Below are positions 1-5,994 of a stretch of 10,803 nt of DNA, in pieces (the first letter of the stretch is position 1; every line of letters begins with the position of its first letter). This DNA comes from Methanobacterium sp. PtaU1.Bin242 (GTDB taxonomy: Archaea > Methanobacteriota > Methanobacteria > Methanobacteriales > Methanobacteriaceae), in assembly GCA_002067565.1 (NCBI GenBank), contig MVQZ01000295.1, positions 1-10,803 on the forward strand, read 5' to 3'. Position numbers and translations under genes: made by a program. Below the pieces are notes generated by a model. The model made no database searches and was not told the origin of the DNA. It saw only the letters and a list, made by a program, of their open reading frames with translations.

Positions 1-515
1 GTCAAAAGACTACTAGTGGTGGTATAGTTGAAAATTTAACTGATTTTTGGAATAAACGTGGCACTGGTGGTAAGATAGGAATTGGGGTGGTTGGAGTTTG
101 TTGTTTGGGTATATTATTAGTTGCTTTTGTGGGATTATTAACTGGTGATGCTAGTATGAGTGCTGATCAAATAAAAGCAACCGCCGTTCAGGTAACAGCT
201 GATGATTTATATAATGATAGAGGAAATTTAGTTGGTAAACCTGTAAAATTCACAGCAGAAGTTCTTCAACCAGGTGACGACACTATGAGGGTGTGTGGAA
301 TTGCTATTGATAAATACGGCTTTAATGATGCAATGGACAAGGATATTCTTTTAGACGGAGATTTCAGTAAAATAACCATTTATGAACATGATGAAGTCTA
401 TGTTTATGGAGTCTTCAAGGGTCAAGGCTCATATACAACAGTTTTAGGAGCTGAGAGGAAAATACCAATGATAAAAAGTGCCATAGTAGTGCCCACAGGA
501 AACAAATACAAATAA
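1..515 (+). CDS. Membrane-anchored OB-fold-like protein, 5' end outside the window
   Basis: The reading frame is open from base 3 to a TAA at 513-515, so the gene begins before the window. A GTG at 87 is only an internal codon. The visible protein starts with a polar stretch (...GGIVENLTDFWNKRGTGGK), followed by one hydrophobic segment (about codons 25-44 of the visible part, IGIGVVGVCCLGILLVAFVG). A soluble C-terminal domain of about 110 residues follows. Its pattern 'DLYNDRGNLVGKPVKFTAEV' and 'DEVYVYGVFKGQGSYTTVLG' recalls small OB-fold (tRNA_anti-like) domains in archaeal and bacterial membrane-anchored proteins. From experience, Methanobacterium proteins with this linker and helix carry an N-terminal zinc ribbon, and here that part would lie upstream. 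Function is unknown. The OB-fold call comes from pattern only. Confidence 0.75.
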   Translation, partial: QKTTSGGIVENLTDFWNKRGTGGKIGIGVVGVCCLGILLVAFVGLLTGDASMSADQIKATAVQVTADDLYNDRGNLVGKPVKFTAEVLQPGDDTMRVCGIAIDKYGFNDAMDKDILLDGDFSKITIYEHDEVYVYGVFKGQGSYTTVLGAERKIPMIKSAIVVPTGNKYK

Positions 516-733
516 ACAAAAAGTGATAGATTGTTGGAATTGATTAGCAGTTTATGAAGCACATTGTGGCTGATGCAAATGAGGGAAACCCTCATTCAAT
601 ATGATCCTAGTGGTGGTATTTTTGTTTACTACTAATCCTTGTGAGTAGAGGCTGATGTTCATGAGCTTACTCCTACAACCGAACATCCGGCACTACCCAT
701 TCACACTTTAGGGGTGGGATGATTTTCATTTAT
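516..733 (+). ncRNA. Candidate structured RNA, possibly an IS200/IS605 (TnpB) right-end / omegaRNA-like relic
   Basis: No credible gene is present, but the segment folds well. Hairpin 1 is a perfect 8-bp stem, 578-585 with 589-596, closed by AAA. Hairpin 2 pairs 654-660 (GATGTTC) with 681-687 (GAACATC), plus GC 651-652 with GC 690-691. GAGTA at 643-647 is complementary to TACTC at 668-672, inside the loop of hairpin 2, so an H-type pseudoknot is possible. Hairpin 3 pairs 696-702 (CCCATTC) with 712-718 (GGGTGGG) using two G-U pairs. A short frame ending at the TGA 720-722 (VEADVHELTP...HTLGVG) reads like the tail of a decayed TnpB. TnpB guide RNAs overlap the tnpB 3' end and contain a pseudoknot. 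No intact tnpB or left end is visible. The strand and boundaries are inferred. Confidence 0.35.
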
Positions 734-1096
734 TTATTCTACTTTTTGTTCATTTGCTAAGTATTTTCTTGATAATTTTCCGATGTATCCTCCTATAAGT
801 CCTGAGATTGGGAGAATTATAAAGAAAAATAGCATTTTATTTGGTGATAATTCTGTTTTGAAGACAAATTTGATTATTAGTAATGATAATAATAAAAATA
901 ATAAACTATTGTAAAGTCCAATTATTGCTTTATCTGACCAGGAGGATGAGTAAGCTATGTATCCGCCAAAAATAATTATAATAATACTAAAAACAAGTAA
1001 TTGAAGAGTATCTGTCGAATATTTAGAAACTATATTAAGAAAATAACAAAGAAAGAGATTTGCAAAGATTATAGATATAATTGGATGAACTTTCAT
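734..1096 (-). CDS. Four-pass small membrane protein (DUF5518/TIGR04086-like topology)
   Basis: This 120-aa protein has four hydrophobic segments at about residues 5-24, 31-50, 54-78 and 87-107, with a glycine-rich last helix (ISGLIGGYIGKL) and a short charged tail (ANEQKVE). The glycine pattern 'FGGYIAYSSSW' between helices 2 and 3 and 'GLIGGYIG' in helix 4 recall small four-helix membrane proteins common in Methanobacteriales and bacteria (DUF5518/TIGR04086 type). That is a resemblance only. The ATG at 1096-1094 is preceded by AGGAAAAGGT at a normal distance. This SD overlaps the stop codon of the 40-aa gene just upstream (13-base gap), so the two are very probably co-transcribed. No catalytic residues are visible and the function is unknown. 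Confidence 0.7.
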   Translation of the reverse strand: MKVHPIISIIFANLFLCYFLNIVSKYSTDTLQLLVFSIIIIIFGGYIAYSSSWSDKAIIGLYNSLLFLLLSLLIIKFVFKTELSPNKMLFFFIILPISGLIGGYIGKLSRKYLANEQKVE

Positions 1097-1109
1097 TTCT
1101 TACCTTTTC

Positions 1110-1232
1110 CTAATTAATCGGAGTTAATACCGCACCTATACGGAAAACATGGAAATATAGCAAAACAAGTATAATTACCACTGAAATGATTATAATTCCC
1201 AGAAATATTAATATATCCCTACTTTTAACCAT
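1110..1232 (-). CDS. 40-aa single-pass membrane protein
   Basis: This short frame reads MVKSRDILIFLGIIIISVVI, continues through a hydrophobic stretch to about residue 27 and ends ...FRIGAVLTPIN at a TAG (1112-1110). A strong SD (GGTGGAGAGG) lies just upstream of the ATG at 1232-1230. The protein has a positively charged N-terminus, one transmembrane helix (about residues 7-27) and a short outer tail. Its stop codon merges into the SD of the four-pass gene downstream, which supports translation of both from one message. It is too short for most gene callers and I do not recognise a family. Confidence 0.6.
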   Translation of the reverse strand: MVKSRDILIFLGIIIISVVIILVLLYFHVFRIGAVLTPIN

Positions 1233-1291
1233 GAATTCCTCTCCACCATTTATTATTCGTTTTAATCTTGGTGAAAAAACTTAACTCTATC

Positions 1292-1423
1292 TTATTTAGA
1301 TTCGTCTTGTTTAGGTTGTCTAACACCACATTTAGGACATACCTCAGCTTTAGCATCTATTTCTTCTGCACAATAAGTACAATACTTTGTTACCTTTTTT
1401 TCACTTATGGTTATAATTACCAT
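1292..1423 (-). CDS. 43-aa zinc-ribbon protein
   Basis: The frame from ATG 1423-1421 to TAA 1294-1292 encodes a zinc ribbon: CTYC at residues 15-18 and CPKC at 29-32, separated by an acidic stretch (AEEIDAKAEV). It ends after a short charged tail (GVRQPKQDESK). This is the standard four-cysteine zinc-ribbon fold of Methanobacteriales proteins, in which a membrane part usually follows. Here the stop comes first, and the next gene, 59 bp downstream on the same strand, is the 40-aa membrane protein. The start is uncertain. No good SD precedes the ATG, and relatives commonly begin 'MSEKK', a place occupied here by ATA-AGT-GAA. The gene may therefore have lost its original start codon or be decaying. 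A plus-strand frame over the same bases is low-complexity and is regarded as a shadow. Confidence 0.55.
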   Translation of the reverse strand: MVIITISEKKVTKYCTYCAEEIDAKAEVCPKCGVRQPKQDESK

Positions 1424-1529
1424 CAATACCACACGACCGATTATGATGTTAGTGTTTAATAATAAAAACTAGTTTCGATCACATTCAAATAGAAAAACTT
1501 AATAAAGAATGAGCAGAGGGGTGAAAAAT

Positions 1530-1656
1530 ATGGAACAGTTTAGGGATATGATTGTTGACATGCATCCTTTTGATATAATCAAAAATGCCAATGGAATTAC
1601 TCGATATAGGAGCTATTAGTGAAGATGAATACCTAAAAATTAAAAAAAATATTTGA
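1530..1656 (+). pseudogene. Frameshifted small SHOCT-like protein
   Basis: A good SD (GAGGGGTG, 1516-1523) precedes ATG 1530. That frame gives MEQFRDMIVDMHPFDIIKNA and ends at TAG 1617-1619 after 29 codons. The +1 frame from about 1585 encodes MPMELLDIGAISEDEYLKIK and stops at TGA 1654-1656. The second piece closely matches the SHOCT short helical motif (pattern LLD.G.I(T/S)E.E(Y/F)..KK) usually found at protein C-termini. The two frames overlap around the A-run at 1581-1585, so one extra A would explain the break. The remnant is short even if repaired (about 42 codons). It could be a real decay, a sequencing error in a homopolymer, or much less likely a programmed shift. Confidence 0.5.
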
Positions 1657-1788
1657 ATCAAATTTAATTTTATCTATTTTTATTTATTGTTTTCGTGCTT
1701 GAATTAATTAACTTAAATTAGAAATTATGGAGTCATTTGAGTATTAAGATTAAATATTTATCTATGATAACATAATCAATTTATATTA

Positions 1789-1816
1789 ACTTCGTTATAT
1801 GTGCGAATAACGAAGT
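1789..1816. repeat. 28-bp dif/lox-like inverted repeat
   Basis: A perfect 10-bp inverted repeat, ACTTCGTTAT (1789-1798) and ATAACGAAGT (1807-1816), flanks the asymmetric 8-bp spacer ATGTGCGA. Read as 11-6-11 it matches the geometry of Xer dif sites (10 of 11 arm positions pair). Read with an 8-bp centre it resembles lox-type sites. An operator for a dimeric regulator is the main alternative. Confidence 0.4.
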
Positions 1817-1870
1817 AAGAAATATGAAAATTTTATCAAAAATTCGACCATATGGTTATGGTAACTCAAC

Positions 1871-1882
1871 TATAACGAAGTT
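1871..1882. repeat. Inverted copy of the dif/lox-like arm
   Basis: TATAACGAAGTT is the exact reverse complement of AACTTCGTTATA at 1788-1799. It extends the arm match to 12 bp but lacks its own partner arm nearby. Having three arms in 95 bp makes a chance repeat unlikely. Confidence 0.45.
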
Positions 1883-2122
1883 ATTATTATATAAATATCT
1901 GTAAAATTACAAAAACTGACTATTTTTACTTTTTGGTGTATATGGACTCTATATTTTACACTAACTTTCGTTAATAAATAAAAAAAATGATTTCATAAGA
2001 TTAAGAAAATATTTTTTTATAGCTAAAACCAGTTAACCTTTACATATGTTAAGAAAAAATTTATTAACTTTTTTCAGTCAATTATCAATTAGAAATAATA
2101 AAAAAAGGAGAGGTGTTTTTCG

Positions 2123-2374
2123 ATGGTGTTTGATCCCACTGTTGTGCTGAACTTGATTTTTGGAGTTATAATATTAATTCTGGGTTTGTGGGTTTACCGG
2201 CTTAAAAAAATGATGTTAGCCCTATATGTGGCATTTGGTTTTGCACTTTTTGCTATTTCTCATCTGGCCATACTTTTAGGAACTCCAAGTTCTGATATTT
2301 CCATAATCATAATTCGATCTTTGGGATATCTGGTTGTTATATATGGTTTAGCCCGTGAAGCATGGCGAAAATAA
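2123..2374 (+). CDS. 83-aa three-pass membrane protein (DUF7521-like pattern)
   Basis: This 83-residue protein has three hydrophobic segments: about 7-25, 30-52 and 60-78. A short basic loop (YRLKKMM) follows the first helix and the tail is basic (AREAWRK). The pattern of a first helix, a basic 'YR' loop, 'ALYVAFGFALF', a polar loop and a last helix ending 'Y.L' resembles small archaeal three-helix proteins (DUF7521 type). The resemblance is by eye only. The start is well supported by SD GGAGAGGTG seven bases before ATG 2123. A long T-rich tract follows the stop, so the gene is probably a single transcription unit. No catalytic residue is seen and the function is unknown. Confidence 0.7.
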   Translation: MVFDPTVVLNLIFGVIILILGLWVYRLKKMMLALYVAFGFALFAISHLAILLGTPSSDISIIIIRSLGYLVVIYGLAREAWRK

Positions 2375-2410
2375 TGATATTAAAAAAAATCTAACCAAGG
2401 AAATAATTTG

Positions 2411-2450
2411 TTCTATTTTTTCATTTTTTTCTTTTTAAATTTTTTTTAAA
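2411..2450 (+). terminator. T-rich archaeal-type terminator after the 2123 gene
   Basis: Four runs of five to eight T occur in 40 bases, 36 bases after the stop codon and without a strong hairpin. This is typical of archaeal intrinsic termination. It separates the 2123 gene from the 2535 gene, which has its own TATA-like sequence near 2478-2485. Confidence 0.6.
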
Positions 2451-2534
2451 CAAAATAACTTATGAGATATTATTCCCCTATACAAAGTATTAATAATCTT
2501 TAAAACCAAATTTATTATGTGGAGGGATGTAAAT

Positions 2535-2849
2535 ATGCCATATTGTGATAAATGCGGCAGTAAAAATGAAGAAGATGCAGAATATTGTTCAAAATGTGGG
2601 GCTCCTTTTAAGGATGGTGATGAAAGACGCAGATATCGGCATGATCGTCACCGTCAGAGAGAGGAATGTTTCGGATTACCCCATGGTGGTTTAATTGTGG
2701 GTGTAATCGTTGGTGTGTTCCTGATCATTTTCGGTCTTTCATCAATCTATGGTTTCTCTGTCTGGCAGTATATTTGGCCTATAGTGCTTGTTATCATTGG
2801 AATACTGATAATAGGTGGAGCTATTTACAGTTACAAAAACAGATATTAG
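2535..2849 (+). CDS. Zinc-ribbon protein with two transmembrane helices
   Basis: This 104-aa protein begins with a zinc ribbon (C4-x2-C7 and C18-x2-C21: YCDKCG, YCSKCG). A strongly basic Arg/His-rich linker follows (residues 30-43), then two helices at about 51-73 and 79-99. The predicted topology places the ribbon and the basic linker in the cytoplasm, where they could bind nucleic acid, acidic protein or lipid head groups. The start is set at ATG 2535 because SD GGAGGG (2521-2526) lies eight bases before it. An in-frame ATG at 2517 lies upstream of this SD and would add only MWRDVN. The gene is convergent with the DUF2085-like gene. Function is unknown. Confidence 0.75.
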   Translation: MPYCDKCGSKNEEDAEYCSKCGAPFKDGDERRRYRHDRHRQREECFGLPHGGLIVGVIVGVFLIIFGLSSIYGFSVWQYIWPIVLVIIGILIIGGAIYSYKNRY

Positions 2850-2876
2850 CTCCCATATTCAAGTATTTAATTTACA

Positions 2877-2885
2877 TTTTTTTTT
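2877..2885 (+). terminator. Poly-T terminator after the 2535 gene
   Basis: A run of nine T lies 28 bases after the stop of the zinc-ribbon gene, between two convergent genes. This is consistent with archaeal termination of plus-strand transcription. Confidence 0.55.
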
Positions 2886-2904
2886 AAAGGATTGATAATC
2901 CACA

Positions 2905-3711
2905 TTATTCTATTTTTAAATGACAGACTGACTGCTTTTTACAGTTTTTGCAGATAGTTCCATGGTCCTGTTGGGAGATCCTGGTTCTGGCCAGAATCCA
3001 GAAAATTATAAGGATAAGAAAGTAAAATTCTATAAAGAGGTTGTTGATCATTGTATCTAGTCCAATAAGGATAAAAAGAGATCCAATAACCAGTATTATG
3101 TTGATGAAGAATTTAAGAAGGTTATGCTGTATCTTCAAAACAAACATCTGCATTAAACTAATAAAAACACACCCTAAACCAATTATTAAAAAGAAAACAC
3201 CATATTTTGTATCTAAACCAACAGATAAAATATAGATTAAACTTCCGGCCATACCCAGAATTGCACCCACTATCAATCCGGTGCAGCCAGCGCAGTATTT
3301 TTTACCCTGCCAGTTGATGGTGTGGGAGGCGAACTCTCCACAGACAGGATGATGGCCCTTAAATTCCGTTGAATAACTTTTTTTATATTCCATCCCCCAT
3401 GATAATTTATTCCTACCACCCTTAGATAAGTCGCATTGGCCATAATCTAATTTATGTTCATAATCATTTGAGAATTCATTTTCCTCTCTCCTTATAAAAC
3501 TCCGAGAACATGATGCGGGATAAAAGGCAGCTATCATCCCTAAAAAACAGATTAAAGAAAATAGGGAGAAAATCATGGTTTTCTGGAGGTTGAATATATC
3601 TGGTGATGGAGGGATCCAAACTAACAGAAAAATCAAAAACAACAATCCTAAAAAACTGAATAAAAGGTAATATAAATCCGTAAAATTCCAATTAATCTGT
3701 AGTCGATTCAA
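2905..3711 (-). CDS. Six-pass membrane protein with a Cys/His motif (DUF2085-like)
   Basis: This 268-aa protein (TTG start) has six hydrophobic segments at about residues 14-33, 46-65, 146-165, 170-191, 201-219 and 225-241. The loop between helices 2 and 3 carries H120-H121-x2-C124, H130 and C140-x2-C143, directly followed by G-rich helix 3 (CAGCTGLIVGAILG). That Cys-rich turn into a membrane helix is typical of DUF2085 and suggests a bound metal. The C-terminus adds CKNC (254-257) and C263. The frame could extend to ATG 3840, but that would overlap the radical SAM gene by 133 bp. I chose TTG 3711-3709, which overlaps the radical SAM stop in TTGA and has GAGGG upstream. This implies translational coupling. 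Its biochemical function is unknown. Confidence 0.7.
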   Translation of the reverse strand: MNRLQINWNFTDLYYLLFSFLGLLFLIFLLVWIPPSPDIFNLQKTMIFSLFSLICFLGMIAAFYPASCSRSFIRREENEFSNDYEHKLDYGQCDLSKGGRNKLSWGMEYKKSYSTEFKGHHPVCGEFASHTINWQGKKYCAGCTGLIVGAILGMAGSLIYILSVGLDTKYGVFFLIIGLGCVFISLMQMFVLKIQHNLLKFFINIILVIGSLFILIGLDTMINNLFIEFYFLILIIFWILARTRISQQDHGTICKNCKKQSVCHLKIE

Positions 3712-5132
3712 AACAATTCCCTCAGTGACTGGAGCAAGCCTTGACCTGCCATATATCTGTAGGTCTGCCTTTTTAATTTGTTTTGAGAGAATATTCCGGT
3801 TATTCTTCTTTTCATACTTCCGTAGAAACTTCGGTAGCACTGGTAAAGTTCTTCCTGTACTTCCAACCGGGATAGGTATTTGGTAGGCATAACTGCATGG
3901 ACCATGTCATAATTGCTCCAGTTTTCGTCTTCAATCCATCCGTTCTTCTGGGCAGTTTGATAGATTTCTGTCCCGGGAAAAGGGGTTAATATCATGAAAA
4001 TGGCCAGATCCGGATCCACCTGATTGACAAACTCCCGAAACTCCTCCAGAGACTCATGTGAATCATTTCTATCCCCTATCATCAATGTAGCCTGGGAAAG
4101 TATATCATTATCCTTTACTAAATCCATGGCCAGCTTTGAATCTGAGGCCTTAATGCCCTTACGAAAATTTTTAAGGGTGGATTCATCATGACGCTCCAAA
4201 CCGGCCATGATCCAGTTATTACCTGCCTTTCGCATTTTTGAGAGAATCTGGCTGTTTTTGATAATATCATCGCTTCGGGCCTGGACAAACCACTTTAAAT
4301 CCTCATTAACACCCATTTTTATTAGTTCATCACACAATGCGCTGGTTTTTTTACCCAGAGTAAGATTATCATCGGTTAACCATAGAAAGTTGATATCGTA
4401 TTCGTTGTGGAGATGTTCCATCTCCCGGGCAATACGCTGGGGTGATTTGCTCCGCCACTTCCCTCCCCAGTGCACCCACTGGGAACAGAAAGTGCATTTA
4501 AACTGACATCCCCGGGAAGCTTCCACCATGGCGTAGCCATCGCCAGCACCGGCCATTAATTTAAAATGATATTTATGCATATGATCGGCTATAAAATGAT
4601 AACCTGGCAGTGGAAGATCATCTAAATTGGCAATCAGAGGGCGGGGTGGGTTGTGGATAATTTCCTCTCCATTGTGGTAGGACAGTCCGGCAACTGCAGC
4701 AAGTGTTTTGTTTTTCTCTAAATTGGAAACCAGCTCCAGCAGTGTTAGTTCACCCTCACCCCGGATAATAAAATCAATAATTGGATAGCTCTCCAGACTC
4801 TCCTGGGCCAGAGCGGTGAAATGCTGACCGCCTGCCACTGTTTTTATATCTGGATCAATTTCTTTTACCATATCCAGGGTTCTAACAATGGTGTAGGTAT
4901 TGCAGGTGGCAAGGCCACTGCAAACCACCACAGATGGCCGGGAAGATTCAACCCTCTTTTTAAGATGATTCCAGCTTATTGATTCCGCCTGACAGTCCAG
5001 GACTTCAATTTCCCATTTATCATTTCTTGACTCCAGAAAAGCAGCAAGCTGAAGGATTCCCAGGGGAGGGGGAAGGTATTCTCCCATCACAAACCAGAAT
5101 TCTTTAGGTGGTTCAATGAATAAAATTTTCAA
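3708..5132 (-). CDS. Cobalamin-binding-domain radical SAM enzyme (class B type)
   Basis: This 474-aa protein has a B12-binding Rossmann-like domain (about residues 1-150). Family features include the N-terminal 'EPPKEFW..GEYLPPPLGILQLAA', 'VLDCQAE', 'CSGLATCNT', 'GGQHFTALAQESL' and 'FIIRGEGE'. The classic B12 motif DxHxxG is absent, as in many BchE-like proteins. The radical SAM core (about 195-400) carries the cluster motif C209-x3-C213-x2-C216, then the 'WLTDDN' segment and 'GLE' strand. Such enzymes bind a 4Fe-4S cluster, cleave S-adenosylmethionine and often methylate or cyclise unreactive carbons. The substrate is unknown. The TTG start at 5132 is supported by CGGAGGAT upstream and a TATA-like box at 5185-5197. 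The gene is coupled to the DUF2085-like membrane protein, so a membrane-linked substrate is plausible. Confidence 0.85.
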   Translation of the reverse strand: MKILFIEPPKEFWFVMGEYLPPPLGILQLAAFLESRNDKWEIEVLDCQAESISWNHLKKRVESSRPSVVVCSGLATCNTYTIVRTLDMVKEIDPDIKTVAGGQHFTALAQESLESYPIIDFIIRGEGELTLLELVSNLEKNKTLAAVAGLSYHNGEEIIHNPPRPLIANLDDLPLPGYHFIADHMHKYHFKLMAGAGDGYAMVEASRGCQFKCTFCSQWVHWGGKWRSKSPQRIAREMEHLHNEYDINFLWLTDDNLTLGKKTSALCDELIKMGVNEDLKWFVQARSDDIIKNSQILSKMRKAGNNWIMAGLERHDESTLKNFRKGIKASDSKLAMDLVKDNDILSQATLMIGDRNDSHESLEEFREFVNQVDPDLAIFMILTPFPGTEIYQTAQKNGWIEDENWSNYDMVHAVMPTKYLSRLEVQEELYQCYRSFYGSMKRRITGIFSQNKLKRQTYRYMAGQGLLQSLRELF

Positions 5133-5184
5133 TTAAAATCCTCCGATTTTGGGACAGATTTATCAGCTTTTTATGGATTCTAAT

Positions 5185-5197
5185 CTTAAATATAACT
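5185..5197 (-). promoter_or_regulatory. TATA-like box for the radical SAM gene
   Basis: Read on the minus strand this is AGTTATATTTAAG, about 53 bases upstream of the TTG start. With archaeal spacing it would give a leader of roughly 30 bases containing the SD. It suggests that the radical SAM/DUF2085-like pair has its own promoter, separate from the zinc-ribbon gene upstream. Confidence 0.4.
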
Positions 5198-5248
5198 ATT
5201 AATATTTAGTTTTTTTAAATTAAATATAATATATGGGTTTATACCTTT

Positions 5249-5845
5249 TTATAATTCCTTAGTGTCACTCACCTGTAGTTTACCACCGCACTGACATTCA
5301 TCGGTGAAGTCTTCTGGTCCTTCACCTTCCTGCAGTTGGTAGTAACCCCCGCAGGAGTTACAGACCAGGAATAACTGACCCTTCCTTTGTGGTCTGATCT
5401 TCTTTTTATTGGAAGATGATTTATTAAAAAGTCCTCCTACTTCCTTCATTATACCATTGCCCAACTTTTCTGCTTCCCGCATAAGATCTTCTCCTGTCTT
5501 TTTAAGTTCATCAACAGGTTCGTCTCCAGATTCTACATTGGACGTGGTAAGGTGCTCCTGGTATTGGTAAACATTAATACCGCATTCTGTGCAAAACTTG
5601 TTTCCTGGTTTTACTTTAGCAAGGCATTTGGGGCAGCTGGTTATCTCCTTTATCTCCTTTCCGCATTCCATACAGAATTTATCTCCAGGGGTAAGTTCTG
5701 CATTACAATAAGGGCAAGTAACATTAGACTGTGGTTCAACACCTTTATCCCCCACAGGAGTGCCACATTTTTTACAGAATTTGTCCCCCCGCTCCAATAT
5801 GGCATTACATTTACTGCAAGTTTTCTTGTAATTATTTCCCTCCAT
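5249..5845 (-). CDS. Four-zinc-ribbon protein
   Basis: This 198-aa soluble protein carries three tandem zinc ribbons: C10/C13/C24/C27, C44/C47/C58/C61 and C71/C74/C85/C88, each with a '(P/R)GDKFC' or 'PGNKFC' inner turn. A charged, probably helical segment follows (about 110-141, rich in E/K/D), then a basic linker (NKKKIRPQRK) and a C-terminal ribbon (C162/C165/C184/C186). The tandem ribbons are near-copies and look like internal duplication. No membrane helix or enzyme motif is present. A scaffold, protein-binding or nucleic-acid-binding role is possible but not shown. ATG 5845 has the SD AGGTGGG six bases upstream. It lies 116 bp before the radical SAM gene on the same strand and is divergent from the 75-aa zinc-ribbon gene. 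Confidence 0.8.
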   Translation of the reverse strand: MEGNNYKKTCSKCNAILERGDKFCKKCGTPVGDKGVEPQSNVTCPYCNAELTPGDKFCMECGKEIKEITSCPKCLAKVKPGNKFCTECGINVYQYQEHLTTSNVESGDEPVDELKKTGEDLMREAEKLGNGIMKEVGGLFNKSSSNKKKIRPQRKGQLFLVCNSCGGYYQLQEGEGPEDFTDECQCGGKLQVSDTKEL

Positions 5846-5963
5846 AGATTTCCCACCTTTTGTACTGTATAGTTAATCATACCCTTTTCTAATGAATAAT
5901 ATTTTTGCTTTGAATTAAATTTTTTTAACGTAATTGAAGATGGAGCTTTTAAAAATTGAATAA

Positions 5964-5988
5964 AATAGTTATAGTACTAATAGTTATA
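5964..5988 (+). promoter_or_regulatory. Direct repeat / TATA-like region in the divergent spacer
   Basis: AATAGTTATA occurs at 5964-5973 and again at 5979-5988, a 15-base period, just upstream of the 75-aa zinc-ribbon gene. The sequence contains TATA-like cores. It may be a tandem promoter or operator shared with the minus-strand four-zinc-ribbon gene. Confidence 0.3.
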
Positions 5989-5994
5989 TTATAA

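Larger units (their letters stand above)
1657..2122. other. AT-rich intergenic spacer with several inverted repeats and the promoter of the 2123 gene
   Basis: I see no gene here. The first part (about 1660-1695) is T-rich on the plus strand and could end transcription of the SHOCT-like remnant. The middle contains the recombinase-like site at 1789-1816, its inverted partner at 1871-1882, the palindrome ACCATATGGT (1847-1856) and GTTA/TAAC flanking TGG (1855-1865). A looser copy, TAACTTTCGTTA, lies at 1962-1973. The last part contains a TATA-like box, AATTTATTAAC (2058-2068), at a suitable distance from the 2123 start. Confidence 0.5.

Noticed and set aside
13..619. 13-bp repeat CTAGTGGTGGTAT at 13-25 and 607-619
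   Set aside because: One exact 13-mer pair is expected by chance in about 10 kb, and the flanks do not match.
1268..1459. Plus-strand 63-codon frame
   Set aside because: Low-complexity product and no SD. The opposite strand encodes a clear zinc ribbon over the same bases.
1660..2110. CRISPR array
   Set aside because: The repeats here are few, irregularly spaced and inverted, with no regular repeat-spacer pattern and no cas gene.
2666..2887. Plus-strand 73-codon frame
   Set aside because: Overlaps the zinc-ribbon/two-helix gene in another frame and has no start signal.
3712..3840. N-terminal extension of the DUF2085-like protein to ATG 3840
   Set aside because: It would overlap the radical SAM coding region by 133 bp. 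The TTG at 3711 has its own SD and a tight stop/start overlap.
4207..4506. Plus-strand 99-codon frame inside the radical SAM gene
   Set aside because: Antisense shadow of a strongly conserved coding region.
5552..5872. Plus-strand 106-codon frame opposite the four-zinc-ribbon gene
   Set aside because: Antisense shadow whose repeated 'FTAS'-like pieces are the reverse of the ribbon repeats.
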